DNA from: an uncultured Saprospiraceae bacterium
GTDB lineage: Bacteria; Bacteroidota; Bacteroidia; Chitinophagales; Saprospiraceae
Assembly (NCBI GenBank): GCA_937995755.1
Contig: CALKJD010000026.1
Location: 1 to 58,991, forward strand
Direction: 5' to 3'
Length of the DNA: 58,991 bases
The translations under genes and the position numbers were made by a program. Below are positions 7,730 to 18,137 of the stretch, in pieces. Position 1 is the stretch's first letter. Every line of letters starts with the position of its first letter. The notes under the pieces are model-generated. The model saw nothing but the letters and a program-made list of their open reading frames with translations, searched no databases and was not told the origin of the DNA.

Positions 7730-8692
7730 TTAGCCCTTTATCTCTTCTCCAGTGCTTTTGATCTTCACCATATAATTTTTATATGAATACTGATCTTTGA
7801 GATATCCAATACTAAAAGAGGCCACTTGTCCAGATAGATACTCTCCAAATTCATAATCTAGCATGTCACGAGCATATTGATTGTATCCAAGTGAGAAGGC
7901 AGATAGCTCATAATCTTTCACTTTGAAATCAACACTATCAGTCCGAAACATTTCTCCAGCTTTATTGCCAAACTCATTATGGCCCCAATCGTTGATGTCT
8001 GTAATGGTTCCATGTTTACAGTCTATCACTTTGAAGTCAAATGCATCGTGAGTCATATAGGCAGGATGCCATTGCAATTGCGTTTTATGAATGGTGCCTT
8101 GATCTACTCTGATGATTGGATTTCCATCTGCATCGTATTCGCAGGGCACTCCACCTTTCTGAGCAAATGAAATATGAACAGTACCTTCTAATCCGGATTC
8201 TATGATTACGGTTATTTTTTTCTTAGTCTTAGAAGGACAAGATTTGCCATCTAGGCAATAGTAGGACACTTCATCGATATGATTTTCGATTCCAGGTAGA
8301 GTCTTATAATTCCAAACGTATAAAATATTTCCTTCTCGTAATGTGCCATATCTTCTCCAGATTTGGTTGTTAACAGTACCATAAGTTTGAAATTTAATGG
8401 TGTCCAATAAGATTTGGTATTCATATCTTAAAGGACCAAATGTGGTAGACTTTCCTCTCTCGCCAAATTTGCTAATCATCATTTCATTATTCCCAGGCCA
8501 TTGCTTGCCATCTCTATAATAATTTACAAATCTGTCCGACTGAAAATCCCAATAGGTATCATCAGCGTAAGAGCTAATCCATTTGCCTAATAATAGATTC
8601 GAAGCAGTATCCTCGTGTTTTCGGCAAGAAGAAAAGCATAGTCCGATTGTTAGTATGATGAACATTCCGATAGTAGAGAGATTTGCATTCAT
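7730..8692 (-). CDS. Predicted lipoprotein of unknown function
   Basis: A 320-residue protein with a lipoprotein signal peptide: a hydrophobic stretch MFIILTIGLCFSSC with the acylated Cys at about residue 23. The mature part opens LLLGKWISSYADDTYWDF, resembling the small lipocalin-like domains common in Bacteroidota lipoproteins. The C-terminal half is rich in Tyr and Asp and has no motif I recognise. It is transcribed towards thyA and is divergent from the respiratory operon. Confidence 0.7.
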   Translation of the reverse strand: MNANLSTIGMFIILTIGLCFSSCRKHEDTASNLLLGKWISSYADDTYWDFQSDRFVNYYRDGKQWPGNNEMMISKFGERGKSTTFGPLRYEYQILLDTIKFQTYGTVNNQIWRRYGTLREGNILYVWNYKTLPGIENHIDEVSYYCLDGKSCPSKTKKKITVIIESGLEGTVHISFAQKGGVPCEYDADGNPIIRVDQGTIHKTQLQWHPAYMTHDAFDFKVIDCKHGTITDINDWGHNEFGNKAGEMFRTDSVDFKVKDYELSAFSLGYNQYARDMLDYEFGEYLSGQVASFSIGYLKDQYSYKNYMVKIKSTGEEIKG

Positions 8693-8893
8693 GTTTTAAA
8701 TATAATGAATAATAATTTTCAGCGATAAAATTTCTTTACAACAATCGCTTATGCAAGTATTGATTTATTAGATGTATTTAATGTGAAATCAAGTAAGTCT
8801 ATAGGACATTTTAGCCGCACTATATTTGGGTTTTGTATTGGCCTAGCCAACCTTGTATATATACAATAAATGTATAAAAGATGATATGAATCA

Positions 8894-8924
8894 TTTATTA
8901 TTTAGACTTGATCTAAATAAATAA
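8894..8924. other. A/T-rich hairpin upstream of the respiratory operon
   Basis: The gap 8693-9067 holds no gene. Within it TTTATTATTTAGA (8894-8906) and TCTAAATAAATAA (8912-8924) form an imperfect hairpin about 40 bases before the -7 box. A smaller TTGGC/GCCAA stem lies at 8838-8850, and another exact TAnnTTTG box (TATATTTG) at 8821-8828. These could bind a regulator of the operon; that is inference. Confidence 0.35.
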
Positions 8925-8964
8925 TATACTGAGAGTAATAGTGATAAAAGCCACCCCTAATTTT

Positions 8965-8972
8965 TACTTTTG
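8965..8972 (+). promoter_or_regulatory. -7 box for the actABCDEF-cox operon
   Basis: TACTTTTG matches TAnnTTTG exactly. It implies a leader of about 90 bases before the actA start at 9068. No good -33 TTTG is seen 17-20 bases upstream. This is the best candidate promoter for the roughly 15-kb transcript ending at the terminator at 24467-24502. Confidence 0.5.
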
Positions 8973-9067
8973 TCTGACGAAGCCAGCATAAGCATGAATA
9001 CTATTTATAAGCTTCGAAATACATGTTGTATAAAAGACACAGACGAATGATACATAATCTTCTGAAA

Positions 9068-10453
9068 ATGAAAACATTAATAGCTGTAATCAGTCTATTT
9101 TTCGCTTTCAATCTCACAGCCCAAGTAGACGCAAAAGCTGGGAAAACGCTATTTAGAAACTACTGTGCGCAATGTCACAATAAGGACATGAAGACGGCCA
9201 TGACTGGTCCAGCACTCGGTGGAGCTCAAGAAAGATGGGCAGACGATGAAGCACTTTATAGCTGGATTCGTAATTCTCAAGCTATGATTCAGGCAGGTCA
9301 TCCTAGAGCTGTTGAGCTTTGGAATGAGTGGAAGCCTACAATCATGACGGCCTATCCAGATCTCACGGATGATCAGATTGGGTCTTTAGTGGCTTATATC
9401 AATGGAACATATGATGGAACTCTAGGAGGAAAGCCTGTAGCAGCGACGGAAGCAGTGAATACAGCTGCGGATGAAAGCGACTCTAATTCATTGTGGTATT
9501 GGTTATTATTTGCACTTCTAGGTTTGTTAGCTCTTATATTAATAAGAGTAATTGGTAATCTAGACCAGCTTAATGCAGAAAAAGAAGGCAGACCATACCA
9601 GAAAAAGTCATTACTTGAGTCTATCACTTCATCAGGGTTAGTGTCTATCCTGATATTTGCTCTAGTTTTACTCGCTGGATATACAACGGTTAACAATGCA
9701 ATGAATCTAGGTCGTCAACAAGGCTATGAGCCAGATCAACCAATTGCATTCTCTCACGCTACGCACGCAGGATTACATAAAATTGAATGCCAGTACTGTC
9801 ACGATGGTGCTCGTAGATCTAAGCACGCCGTGATACCAGCAACTAACACATGTATGAATTGTCACGCTGCTATCAAAGTAGGATCACAGCATGGTACTGC
9901 AGAATTATCTAAGATCTACGCATCTTCAGGTTGGGATCCTAATACAGGAACTTACATCGAAGGATATGATGAAATGTCACAAGATGATATCAAAGCCATA
10001 TTCACTAAGTGGATTACAGAGAACTATAAAGATGAAAAAGAAATAGACGCTCTCGATGAAGATGCTGTTGAAGTAATCGAAGGACAATGGGATAATATAG
10101 TAACATCTCTAACTAACGAGCAAAAGAAAACTGTACAAGGTCCTATCGAATGGACTAGAGTACATAACCTTCCTGATCATGTATACTTTAATCACTCACA
10201 GCACGTAACTGCTGGTAAGATTGAATGTCAAACATGTCACGGTGCGGTAGAAGAAATGGATGTACTTAAGCAAGATGCACCATTATCAATGGGATGGTGT
10301 ATTAACTGTCACAGACAGACAGAAGTACAGTTCAATGAAAATGACTACTATAAAGATTATGCTAAATATCACGAAGAGATCGAGTCAGGAGAAAGAGATA
10401 AGGTAACAGTAGCAGATATCGGAGGTCTAGAATGTCAAAAGTGTCACTATTAA
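9068..10453 (+). CDS. actA: ACIII multiheme cytochrome c subunit (ActA), six heme motifs
   Basis: Electron-exit cytochrome of alternative complex III. From ATG 9068 the protein is 461 residues with signal peptide MKTLIAVISLFFAFNLTAQ. Six CxxCH motifs are seen, at Cys33, 241, 262, 387, 411 and 456. The first lies in an N-terminal monoheme cytochrome c domain (about 20-120). Two membrane helices follow (about 140-160 and 185-210), then the five-heme domain typical of ActA. An upstream in-frame ATG at 9023 would put 15 mostly charged residues before the signal peptide, so 9068 is preferred. It heads the actABCDEF operon. Confidence 0.92.
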   Translation: MKTLIAVISLFFAFNLTAQVDAKAGKTLFRNYCAQCHNKDMKTAMTGPALGGAQERWADDEALYSWIRNSQAMIQAGHPRAVELWNEWKPTIMTAYPDLTDDQIGSLVAYINGTYDGTLGGKPVAATEAVNTAADESDSNSLWYWLLFALLGLLALILIRVIGNLDQLNAEKEGRPYQKKSLLESITSSGLVSILIFALVLLAGYTTVNNAMNLGRQQGYEPDQPIAFSHATHAGLHKIECQYCHDGARRSKHAVIPATNTCMNCHAAIKVGSQHGTAELSKIYASSGWDPNTGTYIEGYDEMSQDDIKAIFTKWITENYKDEKEIDALDEDAVEVIEGQWDNIVTSLTNEQKKTVQGPIEWTRVHNLPDHVYFNHSQHVTAGKIECQTCHGAVEEMDVLKQDAPLSMGWCINCHRQTEVQFNENDYYKDYAKYHEEIESGERDKVTVADIGGLECQKCHY

Positions 10454-10534
10454 CACTAGACATAGCAAAGACTTAATATAATAAAGAAAACAAGGTCCTT
10501 TAGGATCTAAATATAAATCGAACATAACATACAG

Positions 10535-13500
10535 ATGAGCAACAAAAATTCTAACGTCTGGATAGGTGATAAAGACCTTACACAAGATGAAAGCTTTATC
10601 GCTATTTCTGAGCAAGAGTTTGCTGATAGTTCGCTATTAGAAACATTAGGTAATGAAGAAGTAGTAGAGTCTTCTCAAGGTAATAGGAGAGATTTCCTAA
10701 AATTCCTTGGTTTTGGACTCGGTGCTGCGACTATAGCTGCAGGATGTGATATCCCAGTAAAAAGAGCATTGCCTTATGTAGTGAAGCCAGAGGAGATAAT
10801 CCCAGGTGTAGCAAACTATTACGCATCTACATTTGTCAATGGTAGTGACTTCAGTCCTATATTAGTTAAGACTAGAGAGGCACGTCCAATCAAGATAGAA
10901 GGAAATGCTGAGTTAGGCCAAGGCGGTACATCTGCTAGAGCTCAAGCTTCAGTACTTGATCTGTATGATACTAATAGATTTACTAAGCCACAATTGAAAA
11001 ATGGTGAAACGTGGGATCCTATGACTTGGGCAGATCTAGATAAGTCAGTAATGACTAAGCTAGCGTCAGCTTCAAGTATTCGTATCTTGACTAATACAGT
11101 CATGAGCCCTACTACTCAAGCAGCGGTAGATGCATTCATAGCTAAGTTTCCATCAACGAAGGTAGTTTCACATGATGCTGTGTCTTATGCAGGTATACTT
11201 GATGCTAATCAAGCAGATTTTGGCGACAGATCAATTCCTGGATACCACTTTGATAAAGCAGATGTAATCGTCGCATTTGATGCAGACTTCTTAGGAACGT
11301 GGGTTTCTCCAACAGAGTTTAACCAACAATATGCTGTAGGAAGACAAGTAAAAGATGTAAAAAATCCAAAAATAAGCAAGCATATCCAAGTAGAGAGTGG
11401 TATGTCTTTAACTGGATCAAACGCAGATAATAGAATATTAGTGAAGCCATCTGCTATGGGAGAGGCTATCGCTTATTTATATGGTAAGATAGCTGGAGGC
11501 TCAGCATCTACTAGCGGTCTTACGACAAGAGCTAAGAATGCTCTAGATAAGACAGCAAAAGCGCTCAAAGCAGCTACTGGGAAATCGCTAGTAGTTTCAG
11601 GTAGTAATAATCCTGCTGAGCAAATGCTAATCAATGCTATTAATAATGCATTAGGTAACTACGGTGCAACAATCGACTTCGGTTCAGCTTATCTTAATAG
11701 AGTTGGAAGTGATAGTGATGTAGCTAGATTAGTATCGGATATGAAAAGTGGATCAGTAGATGCACTGATCGTAATGGGAGCTAACCCTGCGTATACTCAT
11801 GCAGCTAAAGCGACGTTCGCTGAGGCAATGAGCAAAGTAGCGACTAAGATCTCTTTAGCTTATGTTAATGATGAGACTACGGCACTTTGTGATATGATAG
11901 CACCGGTGCACCACGTATTAGAGTCTTGGGGAGATGTACAAGCGCGTAGAGGTAGTATTACTATGATACAACCTACTATCCAGCCGTTGTTCAACACAAG
12001 ACAAAAAGAAGCATCTCTTATGGCATGGGCAGGTAGTGAGTCTACTGACATGTATGAGACTATGCAGACAGTTTGGAAAAACACAGCATTCCCACTTCAA
12101 TCTAAGTATGCATCATTCAGTTCGTTCTGGGATGCATCACTACATGATGGTGGAGTAAAAGTAGGAGGTAGTTCATCTGCATCTTATTCTGGTAATGCTT
12201 CAGCTGCGATGAGCAGAATATCTAAGTCAGCATCGTCTGAACTAGAAATATCATTTTTCGAGCCAGTATCTATAGGAAATGGACAATACTCTAGTAACCC
12301 TTGGTTGCAAGAGATGCCTGATCCAGTTACTCGTACTTCGTGGGGTAACTACCTCGCAGTTCCGGTAACATTCGATGGTCATAATAAGATGGTCGGAATG
12401 AATGGTTTAGAAGATGGCGATATGGTTGAGCTTACAGTTGGAGGTAAAACTGTAACTGTACCTGTAATCAAACAATTTGGTCAAATGCCAGGAACGGTAT
12501 CTCTAGCATTGGGATATGGTAGAACGGTAACAGGACCTGCTGGATTAGATATCGGTGTAGACATTAATGACTGTATCACAGTAGATAATGGATATGCGCA
12601 ATACTATAACAACTCAGCATCTATATCTGGAAAGGTAGGAACTGAGAAAGAATATTCATGTGTACAATATCACCACACATACGGTGTGACTACACTAAAA
12701 GATGGCGAAGAAATAAACGCTGATGAAGAAGCTCTAGGTATGGCTTATGGACTAAGCGGATATCAAGGTGCTCTTACAGATAGATCAGTAATCTATCACT
12801 CTAGAGTAGATGATCTTAAGGATAACTTGGATAATCTACATCATAAGAGAGAGCATGCTCAGCATCTTAACGATCAGCAATATTACGGTGGATTTGACGA
12901 GGCATACGAGATGGGTCACCATTGGGGAATGCATGTTGATCTTAATGCTTGTACTGGTTGTGGAGCTTGTACAGTAGCTTGTATGGCTGAAAACAATATT
13001 CCAGTAGTAGGTAAGAGAGAAGTATCACGTCATCACGAAATGACATGGTTACGTATCGATAGATACTACTACGGAGATATAGAAAATCCAAGAGCTGTGT
13101 ATCAGCCAATGATGTGTCAGCATTGTGATAACGCTCCTTGTGAGAATGTATGTCCAGTAAACGCAACTAACCACAGTAGCGAAGGACTTAATCAAATGAC
13201 TTATAACAGATGTATTGGTACTAGATACTGTGCTAATAACTGTCCGTATAAAGTAAGAAGATTTAACTGGTTAGATTATACTAATGCGGATTTATTCCCA
13301 GCTAACCAACCAAGTTTCACTGATAATGATGGTTCTACACCTTATGGAGCAGATAACCTGACACGTATGGTGCTTAATCCTGATGTAACAGTAAGATCAA
13401 GAGGAGTAATCGAAAAGTGTAGTTTCTGTGTACAACGTATTCAAGAAGGTAAACTTACCGCCAAGACAGAAGGTCGTCAGCTTAAAGATGGCGATGTGAA

Positions 13501-13687
13501 GTCTGCATGTATGACTGTATGTCCTACAGGTGCGATCACATTTGGTGATAGAAATGATAAGAACAGTAAGTTAGCCAAGAAATTAGCTAATCCACTTAAT
13601 TATATAGCTCTAGAAGAAATCAACGTGAGATCTTCAGTGAACTATACTATGAAAGTAAATAACCATGACGAGTCTCTAGAGGCATAG
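10535..13687 (+). CDS. actB: ACIII iron-sulfur/molybdopterin-like subunit (ActB)
   Basis: A 1050-residue fusion. The N-terminal part (about 75-740) resembles molybdopterin oxidoreductases, which in ActB bind no cofactor. The C-terminal part (about 780-1050) is an NrfC-type ferredoxin. Cysteine clusters CTGCGACTVAC, CQHCDNAPCENVCP, CIGTRYCANNCP and CSFC...CMTVCP provide sites for four Fe-S clusters. The N-terminus carries a twin-arginine motif (RRDFLKFLGFG, residues 51-61) followed by AAGC with Cys71. This fits export by Tat and acylation of the Cys, as known for ActB of F. johnsoniae. It passes electrons from quinol-side membrane subunits to ActA. Confidence 0.95.
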   Translation: MSNKNSNVWIGDKDLTQDESFIAISEQEFADSSLLETLGNEEVVESSQGNRRDFLKFLGFGLGAATIAAGCDIPVKRALPYVVKPEEIIPGVANYYASTFVNGSDFSPILVKTREARPIKIEGNAELGQGGTSARAQASVLDLYDTNRFTKPQLKNGETWDPMTWADLDKSVMTKLASASSIRILTNTVMSPTTQAAVDAFIAKFPSTKVVSHDAVSYAGILDANQADFGDRSIPGYHFDKADVIVAFDADFLGTWVSPTEFNQQYAVGRQVKDVKNPKISKHIQVESGMSLTGSNADNRILVKPSAMGEAIAYLYGKIAGGSASTSGLTTRAKNALDKTAKALKAATGKSLVVSGSNNPAEQMLINAINNALGNYGATIDFGSAYLNRVGSDSDVARLVSDMKSGSVDALIVMGANPAYTHAAKATFAEAMSKVATKISLAYVNDETTALCDMIAPVHHVLESWGDVQARRGSITMIQPTIQPLFNTRQKEASLMAWAGSESTDMYETMQTVWKNTAFPLQSKYASFSSFWDASLHDGGVKVGGSSSASYSGNASAAMSRISKSASSELEISFFEPVSIGNGQYSSNPWLQEMPDPVTRTSWGNYLAVPVTFDGHNKMVGMNGLEDGDMVELTVGGKTVTVPVIKQFGQMPGTVSLALGYGRTVTGPAGLDIGVDINDCITVDNGYAQYYNNSASISGKVGTEKEYSCVQYHHTYGVTTLKDGEEINADEEALGMAYGLSGYQGALTDRSVIYHSRVDDLKDNLDNLHHKREHAQHLNDQQYYGGFDEAYEMGHHWGMHVDLNACTGCGACTVACMAENNIPVVGKREVSRHHEMTWLRIDRYYYGDIENPRAVYQPMMCQHCDNAPCENVCPVNATNHSSEGLNQMTYNRCIGTRYCANNCPYKVRRFNWLDYTNADLFPANQPSFTDNDGSTPYGADNLTRMVLNPDVTVRSRGVIEKCSFCVQRIQEGKLTAKTEGRQLKDGDVKSACMTVCPTGAITFGDRNDKNSKLAKKLANPLNYIALEEINVRSSVNYTMKVNNHDESLEA

Positions 13688-13739
13688 TCAAGTACATACT
13701 TTCAAACAAATAATAGATAACGATAATAAATAATAAGAT

Positions 13740-15218
13740 ATGAGTGGCCACGTAAGTCCAATTAGACCCCCTTTAGTTACAGGGAATAAGACATATCATC
13801 AGATTACAGAAGATCTGATCTCTCCAACTGAGAGAGTGCCATCGAAAGCATGGATCATAGGATTTATTCTATCTGTAAGTGTATTTTCTGTTGGGGCATT
13901 TTGTATCCTTTGGACAATTTGGAATGGTATAGGTACTTGGGATCTAAACCGTACTGTAAACTGGGGATGGGATATCACTAACTTCGTATGGTGGATTGGT
14001 ATCGGTCACGCCGGTACATTGATTTCTGCCATTTTACTTATATTCCGTCAGAAGTGGCGTACAGGTGTAAACAGAGCAGCAGAAGCCATGACGATATTTG
14101 CCGTTATGTGTGCAGGTTTATTCCCATTGATTCACATGGGGCGTATTTGGTTAGCAATGTTTATATTCCCTTATCCTAACACAAGAGGACCATTATGGGT
14201 GAACTTTAACTCACCGCTACTTTGGGATGTATTCGCGATATCTACATACTTCACGGTATCGCTATTATTCTGGTATACAGGTCTTGTTCCTGATTTTGCT
14301 ACTGTAAGAGATAGAGCAAAAGGAATGAGAAAAAAGATATACAACTTCTTATCATTCGGATGGACAGGTTCAGCAAAGCATTGGCAAAGATGGGAGTATC
14401 TATCTCTTATACTTGCAGGTATAGCTACACCTCTTGTACTTTCAGTACACACTATTGTATCATTTGATTTCGCCACTTCTGTAATTCCAGGATGGCACAC
14501 GACGATCTTCCCTCCTTACTTCGTGGCAGGAGCGATCTTCTCAGGTTTTGCAATGGTACTTACCCTTATGATTATCACGCGTAAGATTCTCGGTTTAGAA
14601 GACTATATCACAGTTGAGCATATCGAGTCAATGAATAAAGTAATACTAGTTACAGGTACTATCGTAGGTGTAGCATATTTAACAGAGCTTTTCATAGCAT
14701 GGTATTCAGGTTACGTATACGAGCAGTTCGCTTTCTTCAATAGAGCAGCTGGACCATATTGGTGGTCTTACTTCGGTATGATGTTTTGTAATGTTCTTTC
14801 TCCACAATTATTCTGGAAAAAGAGTTGGAGACGTAATATCTGGATTACATTCTTCATGTCGATATTTATCAATATCGGTATGTGGTTTGAGAGATTCGTA
14901 ATTATCGCAACGACATTAGCTAGAGATTATTTACCATCATCATGGTCATACTACTCACCTACATGGGTGGAGATAGGAATCTTCATTGGTACGATGGGTC
15001 TATTCTTTACACTATACTTAATATTCTGTAGAGTAGCACCAGTAGTTGCAGTAGCAGAGATCAAATCTATTCTTAAGACTGGAGGTAACCAGTATGTTGG
15101 ACCAGATGCACACCATGCGCACGCTGATCATCAGAAAGATGCGATCATTCAAAAAGAGATGTTGGATAAAGATGGCGCAGGTACGCAAGCAGGAAATCCA
15201 ACTTTTACAGAAGATTAG
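13740..15218 (+). CDS. actC: ACIII NrfD-like membrane subunit (ActC)
   Basis: A 492-residue polytopic membrane protein of the NrfD/PsrC family with about ten helices, including [14 protein letters not shown] near residue 48 and [16 protein letters not shown] near residue 130. In ACIII, ActC supplies the quinol-binding site next to ActB. The soluble C-terminal tail (about 455-492) contains a His cluster, [12 protein letters not shown]. The gene sits 52 bases after actB and 47 before actD. It is paralogous to ActF at 16764. Confidence 0.95.
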   Translation: MSGHVSPIRPPLVTGNKTYHQITEDLISPTERVPSKAWIIGFILSVSVFSVGAFCILWTIWNGIGTWDLNRTVNWGWDITNFVWWIGIGHAGTLISAILLIFRQKWRTGVNRAAEAMTIFAVMCAGLFPLIHMGRIWLAMFIFPYPNTRGPLWVNFNSPLLWDVFAISTYFTVSLLFWYTGLVPDFATVRDRAKGMRKKIYNFLSFGWTGSAKHWQRWEYLSLILAGIATPLVLSVHTIVSFDFATSVIPGWHTTIFPPYFVAGAIFSGFAMVLTLMIITRKILGLEDYITVEHIESMNKVILVTGTIVGVAYLTELFIAWYSGYVYEQFAFFNRAAGPYWWSYFGMMFCNVLSPQLFWKKSWRRNIWITFFMSIFINIGMWFERFVIIATTLARDYLPSSWSYYSPTWVEIGIFIGTMGLFFTLYLIFCRVAPVVAVAEIKSILKTGGNQYVGPDAHHAHADHQKDAIIQKEMLDKDGAGTQAGNPTFTED

Positions 15219-15265
15219 TAATAATCCGATTAACACAATTTTAGTTAAGATATCAATAAGCTATT

Positions 15266-15784
15266 ATGGCACATCACAATAAAGAAGTAATCTACGGTCT
15301 GTACGACGATGAGACAGACTTGATGAAAGCTGTTAAAGAGGCTAAAGAACTGCACTTAGAGATCATGGATGTATACACTCCATTTCCTGTGCACGGTCTA
15401 GATCCGATTCTTGGATTGGCAGAGTCAAGATTACATATAGCAGGATTCGTATATGGTTCCATAGGAACACTTACGGCATTCTTAGGCATGACTTGGGTAT
15501 TTACCAAGGATTGGCCGATAATATTTGGTGGTAAGCCAATGTGGTCTGTACCAGCATTCATTCCTATTACTTTTGAGCTTACAGTATTGTTTGCTTGTGT
15601 AGGTATGGTAATCACATTTTATATAGTATGTGGATTAGGCCCTGGAGTTACTAATGATTATCTAGATGATCGTATTACTGACGATAAGTTTTGCTTAGCA
15701 TTTGATACTGCAGAAGTGGATAGTGCAGCGGTTAAATCTTTCTTGTCAAAGACAGGTGCTGAAGTAAATCAAAAAGTCCTCTAG
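15266..15784 (+). CDS. actD: ACIII subunit ActD (DUF3341)
   Basis: A 172-residue DUF3341 protein. An N-terminal alpha/beta domain (about 1-60, HNKEVIYGLYDDETDLMKAV) precedes two membrane helices (about 58-80 and 95-125, the second with VPAFIPITFELTVLFACVGM). In ACIII structures ActD packs against ActC on the cytoplasmic side and has no cofactor. The length is typical for the family. Confidence 0.93.
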   Translation: MAHHNKEVIYGLYDDETDLMKAVKEAKELHLEIMDVYTPFPVHGLDPILGLAESRLHIAGFVYGSIGTLTAFLGMTWVFTKDWPIIFGGKPMWSVPAFIPITFELTVLFACVGMVITFYIVCGLGPGVTNDYLDDRITDDKFCLAFDTAEVDSAAVKSFLSKTGAEVNQKVL

Positions 15785-15843
15785 TACTAGGTGATTCCTA
15801 GACAATAGAAAAAGAAATAATTGCAAGTATAATATACCAATAG

Positions 15844-16689
15844 ATGCAAACAACATTAAAATATATATCAGCTGTAGTACTTACGCTATGCTTATTTACA
15901 GCATGTCAGCAGCCAGGTAAAAACTCAACAGGTAGTGAGTATATGCCAGATATGGCACACTCAGTTGCATACGAAGCGAACTACTATTCTTACTATTACC
16001 ACAACACTTGGGGTACAGAAGATGAGTATTATAAGATGGCTGGACCGAGAAAACCAGTGAAGGGTACTATAGCAAGATCTAAAGCAGGAACTGGAAAGGC
16101 TAATGCACTTAATTATGCTTATGGCAATACAGAGGAAGAAAGAGCAAGAGCTATTGCTCAGCTTGTAGATAATCCATACGCTATTACTGATAAGGGATTA
16201 GCTCAAGGTAAAGAATTGTACAATGTAATGTGTGGAATTTGTCACGGTGAAAAAGGTGATGGATTAGGATATTTAGTTAGAGATGATGGAGGAAAATATC
16301 CTTCTGCACCTGCTAACTTTTTATTAGAAGAGCACGTAAATGCATCTAACGGTAGATATTATCATGCTATCATGCATGGTAAAAATGTAATGGGATCTTA
16401 TAAGGATAAATTGTCTTATGAAGAGAGATGGAATGTTATTCATTACATCAGATCGTTACAAGCTAAAGAATTGAAATTGGAATACAATCAGATGGCGAAT
16501 TCACTGAACGCTGTGGATAGACCAGCTGGAGATATGGCAGCGCTAGATGTACATAACGTTGGCGGTTTGCACGATCAAACTGAAATGCATGAGTCAGATG
16601 GTCATGATGATGTTCATAGTGAAGGACATACTGCAGAGCATGGGACAGAAGAAGTGCATAGTGAAGATGATCACGGACACGATCACTAA
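15844..16689 (+). CDS. actE: ACIII monoheme cytochrome c lipoprotein (ActE)
   Basis: A 281-residue lipoprotein cytochrome. The signal peptide ends in LFTAC (Cys21), matching the lipid-anchored ActE of known ACIII. One heme site, CGICHGEKGDG, lies near residue 131, with a likely Met ligand in GKNVMGSYKD. After the cytochrome domain the last 55 residues are a low-complexity tail of His, Asp, Glu and Ser (for example HDDVHSEGHTAEHGTEEVHS), suggesting metal binding or a flexible acidic docking arm. The tail is not needed for the known fold. Confidence 0.93.
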   Translation: MQTTLKYISAVVLTLCLFTACQQPGKNSTGSEYMPDMAHSVAYEANYYSYYYHNTWGTEDEYYKMAGPRKPVKGTIARSKAGTGKANALNYAYGNTEEERARAIAQLVDNPYAITDKGLAQGKELYNVMCGICHGEKGDGLGYLVRDDGGKYPSAPANFLLEEHVNASNGRYYHAIMHGKNVMGSYKDKLSYEERWNVIHYIRSLQAKELKLEYNQMANSLNAVDRPAGDMAALDVHNVGGLHDQTEMHESDGHDDVHSEGHTAEHGTEEVHSEDDHGHDH

Positions 16690-16763
16690 GCCAAAAGATT
16701 AAACGAAAAACGATATCTATAGTCTTTTACGATAAAAGATAAAGAGACTTAAATAAAAGAAAT

Positions 16764-18071
16764 ATGAATCAATATACATTTTCAGGAACAGCAAAAACGG
16801 TAACTATCGGAGCGATGATAGTTGGTGTAGTGAGTATGTTACTGACTTGGTTTGTGGGAGCAGATGATCTGCAAAGTAGATTTTGGTCTAACTTCCTACA
16901 CAACGGTACATTCTTCCTAGGAATATCTATGATGGCATTCTTCTTCATTACTGTATGTATCACTGCTTATGCAGGATGGGCAGCAGTATTCAAAAGAGTA
17001 TGGGAGGCGATGTCTGCTTATATGCTATTTGGATTCATCTTTATGATTATCATAGCATTAGCTACATATTTCCATTGGAACCACCTGTATCACTGGGCAG
17101 ACGCTGCAGCAGTGGCAGAAGATCCAATCCTCAATGGTAAGAAAGGATTCCTTAATCCAAACTGGTACTTATTTGGTACACTTATCATAGTAGGTACTTG
17201 GGTATTGTTTGGTCGTAAAATGAGAGCATTATCTCTGGCTGAAGATCAAGACCAAGGTCATGATTACGCTAAGCACAGAACAATGAGAAAATGGTCTGCA
17301 GCTTTCTTACCAATCATGGGATTTTCGAGTGCAGCAATGATCTGGCAATGGCTTATGAGTGTGGATGCACATTGGTATAGTACTCTATATGCATGGCACG
17401 CAGCTGTAAGTTGGTTTGTATCAATGATCTGTTTGACTATTCTACTTCTGATATACCTTAAAAGCAAAGGATTATATAAGCAAGTGACTACAGAGCATAT
17501 GCATGATTTAGGAAAATTCCTTTTCGCGTTCTCTATTTTCTGGACATACATGTGGTTCTCACAATTCATGCTGATTTGGTATGCAAACATTGGTGAGGAG
17601 ACAGGTTATTTCTTACACAGAAGAGAAGAGTATTCATTTTTATTTTATGCTAACCTAGCAGTCAACTTCTTGATACCTTTCTTTGTTCTAATGAGAAATG
17701 ATACTAAGAGAAAATTAGGTTCATTAGCATTTGTAGCTGTGATAGTATTTATTGGTCACTGGGTAGATTTCTTCCTTATGATCAAACCAGGTGTGAAGAT
17801 CACAAGAGATGGTCACGGACATGCTGATGCAGCAGCGCACGGTGGAGAAGCAGTAGCGCATGGAGCACATGAAGCAGCAGGACACGGAGTACATGAAGCT
17901 GTAGCTTCATCATTTGAAATAGGATATACTATACCAGGACTATTAGAGCTTGGTACTATGATCGGATTTTTAGGTTTGTTTTTCTTTGTTACATTGACCG
18001 CTTTATCTAAAGCACCATTGATTGCGAAGAATGATCCATACTTAGACGAATCATTACACCATCATACATAG
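16764..18071 (+). CDS. actF: ACIII NrfD-like membrane subunit (ActF)
   Basis: A 435-residue polytopic protein paralogous to ActC (for example MSVDAHWYSTLYAWHAAVSWF and WSQFMLIWYANIGEETGYF regions). It is the usual last subunit of the act cluster. A loop of Ala, His and Gly (about residues 353-387, with HGHADAAAHGGEAVAHGAH) sits before the last membrane helix and is an unusual insertion. The stop lies 66 bases before coxB. Confidence 0.94.
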   Translation: MNQYTFSGTAKTVTIGAMIVGVVSMLLTWFVGADDLQSRFWSNFLHNGTFFLGISMMAFFFITVCITAYAGWAAVFKRVWEAMSAYMLFGFIFMIIIALATYFHWNHLYHWADAAAVAEDPILNGKKGFLNPNWYLFGTLIIVGTWVLFGRKMRALSLAEDQDQGHDYAKHRTMRKWSAAFLPIMGFSSAAMIWQWLMSVDAHWYSTLYAWHAAVSWFVSMICLTILLLIYLKSKGLYKQVTTEHMHDLGKFLFAFSIFWTYMWFSQFMLIWYANIGEETGYFLHRREEYSFLFYANLAVNFLIPFFVLMRNDTKRKLGSLAFVAVIVFIGHWVDFFLMIKPGVKITRDGHGHADAAAHGGEAVAHGAHEAAGHGVHEAVASSFEIGYTIPGLLELGTMIGFLGLFFFVTLTALSKAPLIAKNDPYLDESLHHHT

Positions 18072-18137
18072 ACCTAGAGGGTTTATAATTGACAAAGAGA
18101 CAACGACTTATTTTAGTATAATATACAATACCATATA

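Noticed and set aside
9023..9067. Upstream ATG starts for actA
   Set aside because: They would place charged residues before a clear signal peptide that begins at 9068.
10535..12700. Active molybdopterin enzyme in ActB
   Set aside because: The domain resembles molybdopterin oxidoreductases, but in the ActB family it carries no cofactor; the gene context is ACIII.
12942..13166. Minus-strand frame opposite the ActB ferredoxin region
   Set aside because: A shadow of the Cys-rich coding sequence; all similar opposite-strand frames within actB, coxA, gldM, recG and the giant gene were left out for the same reason.
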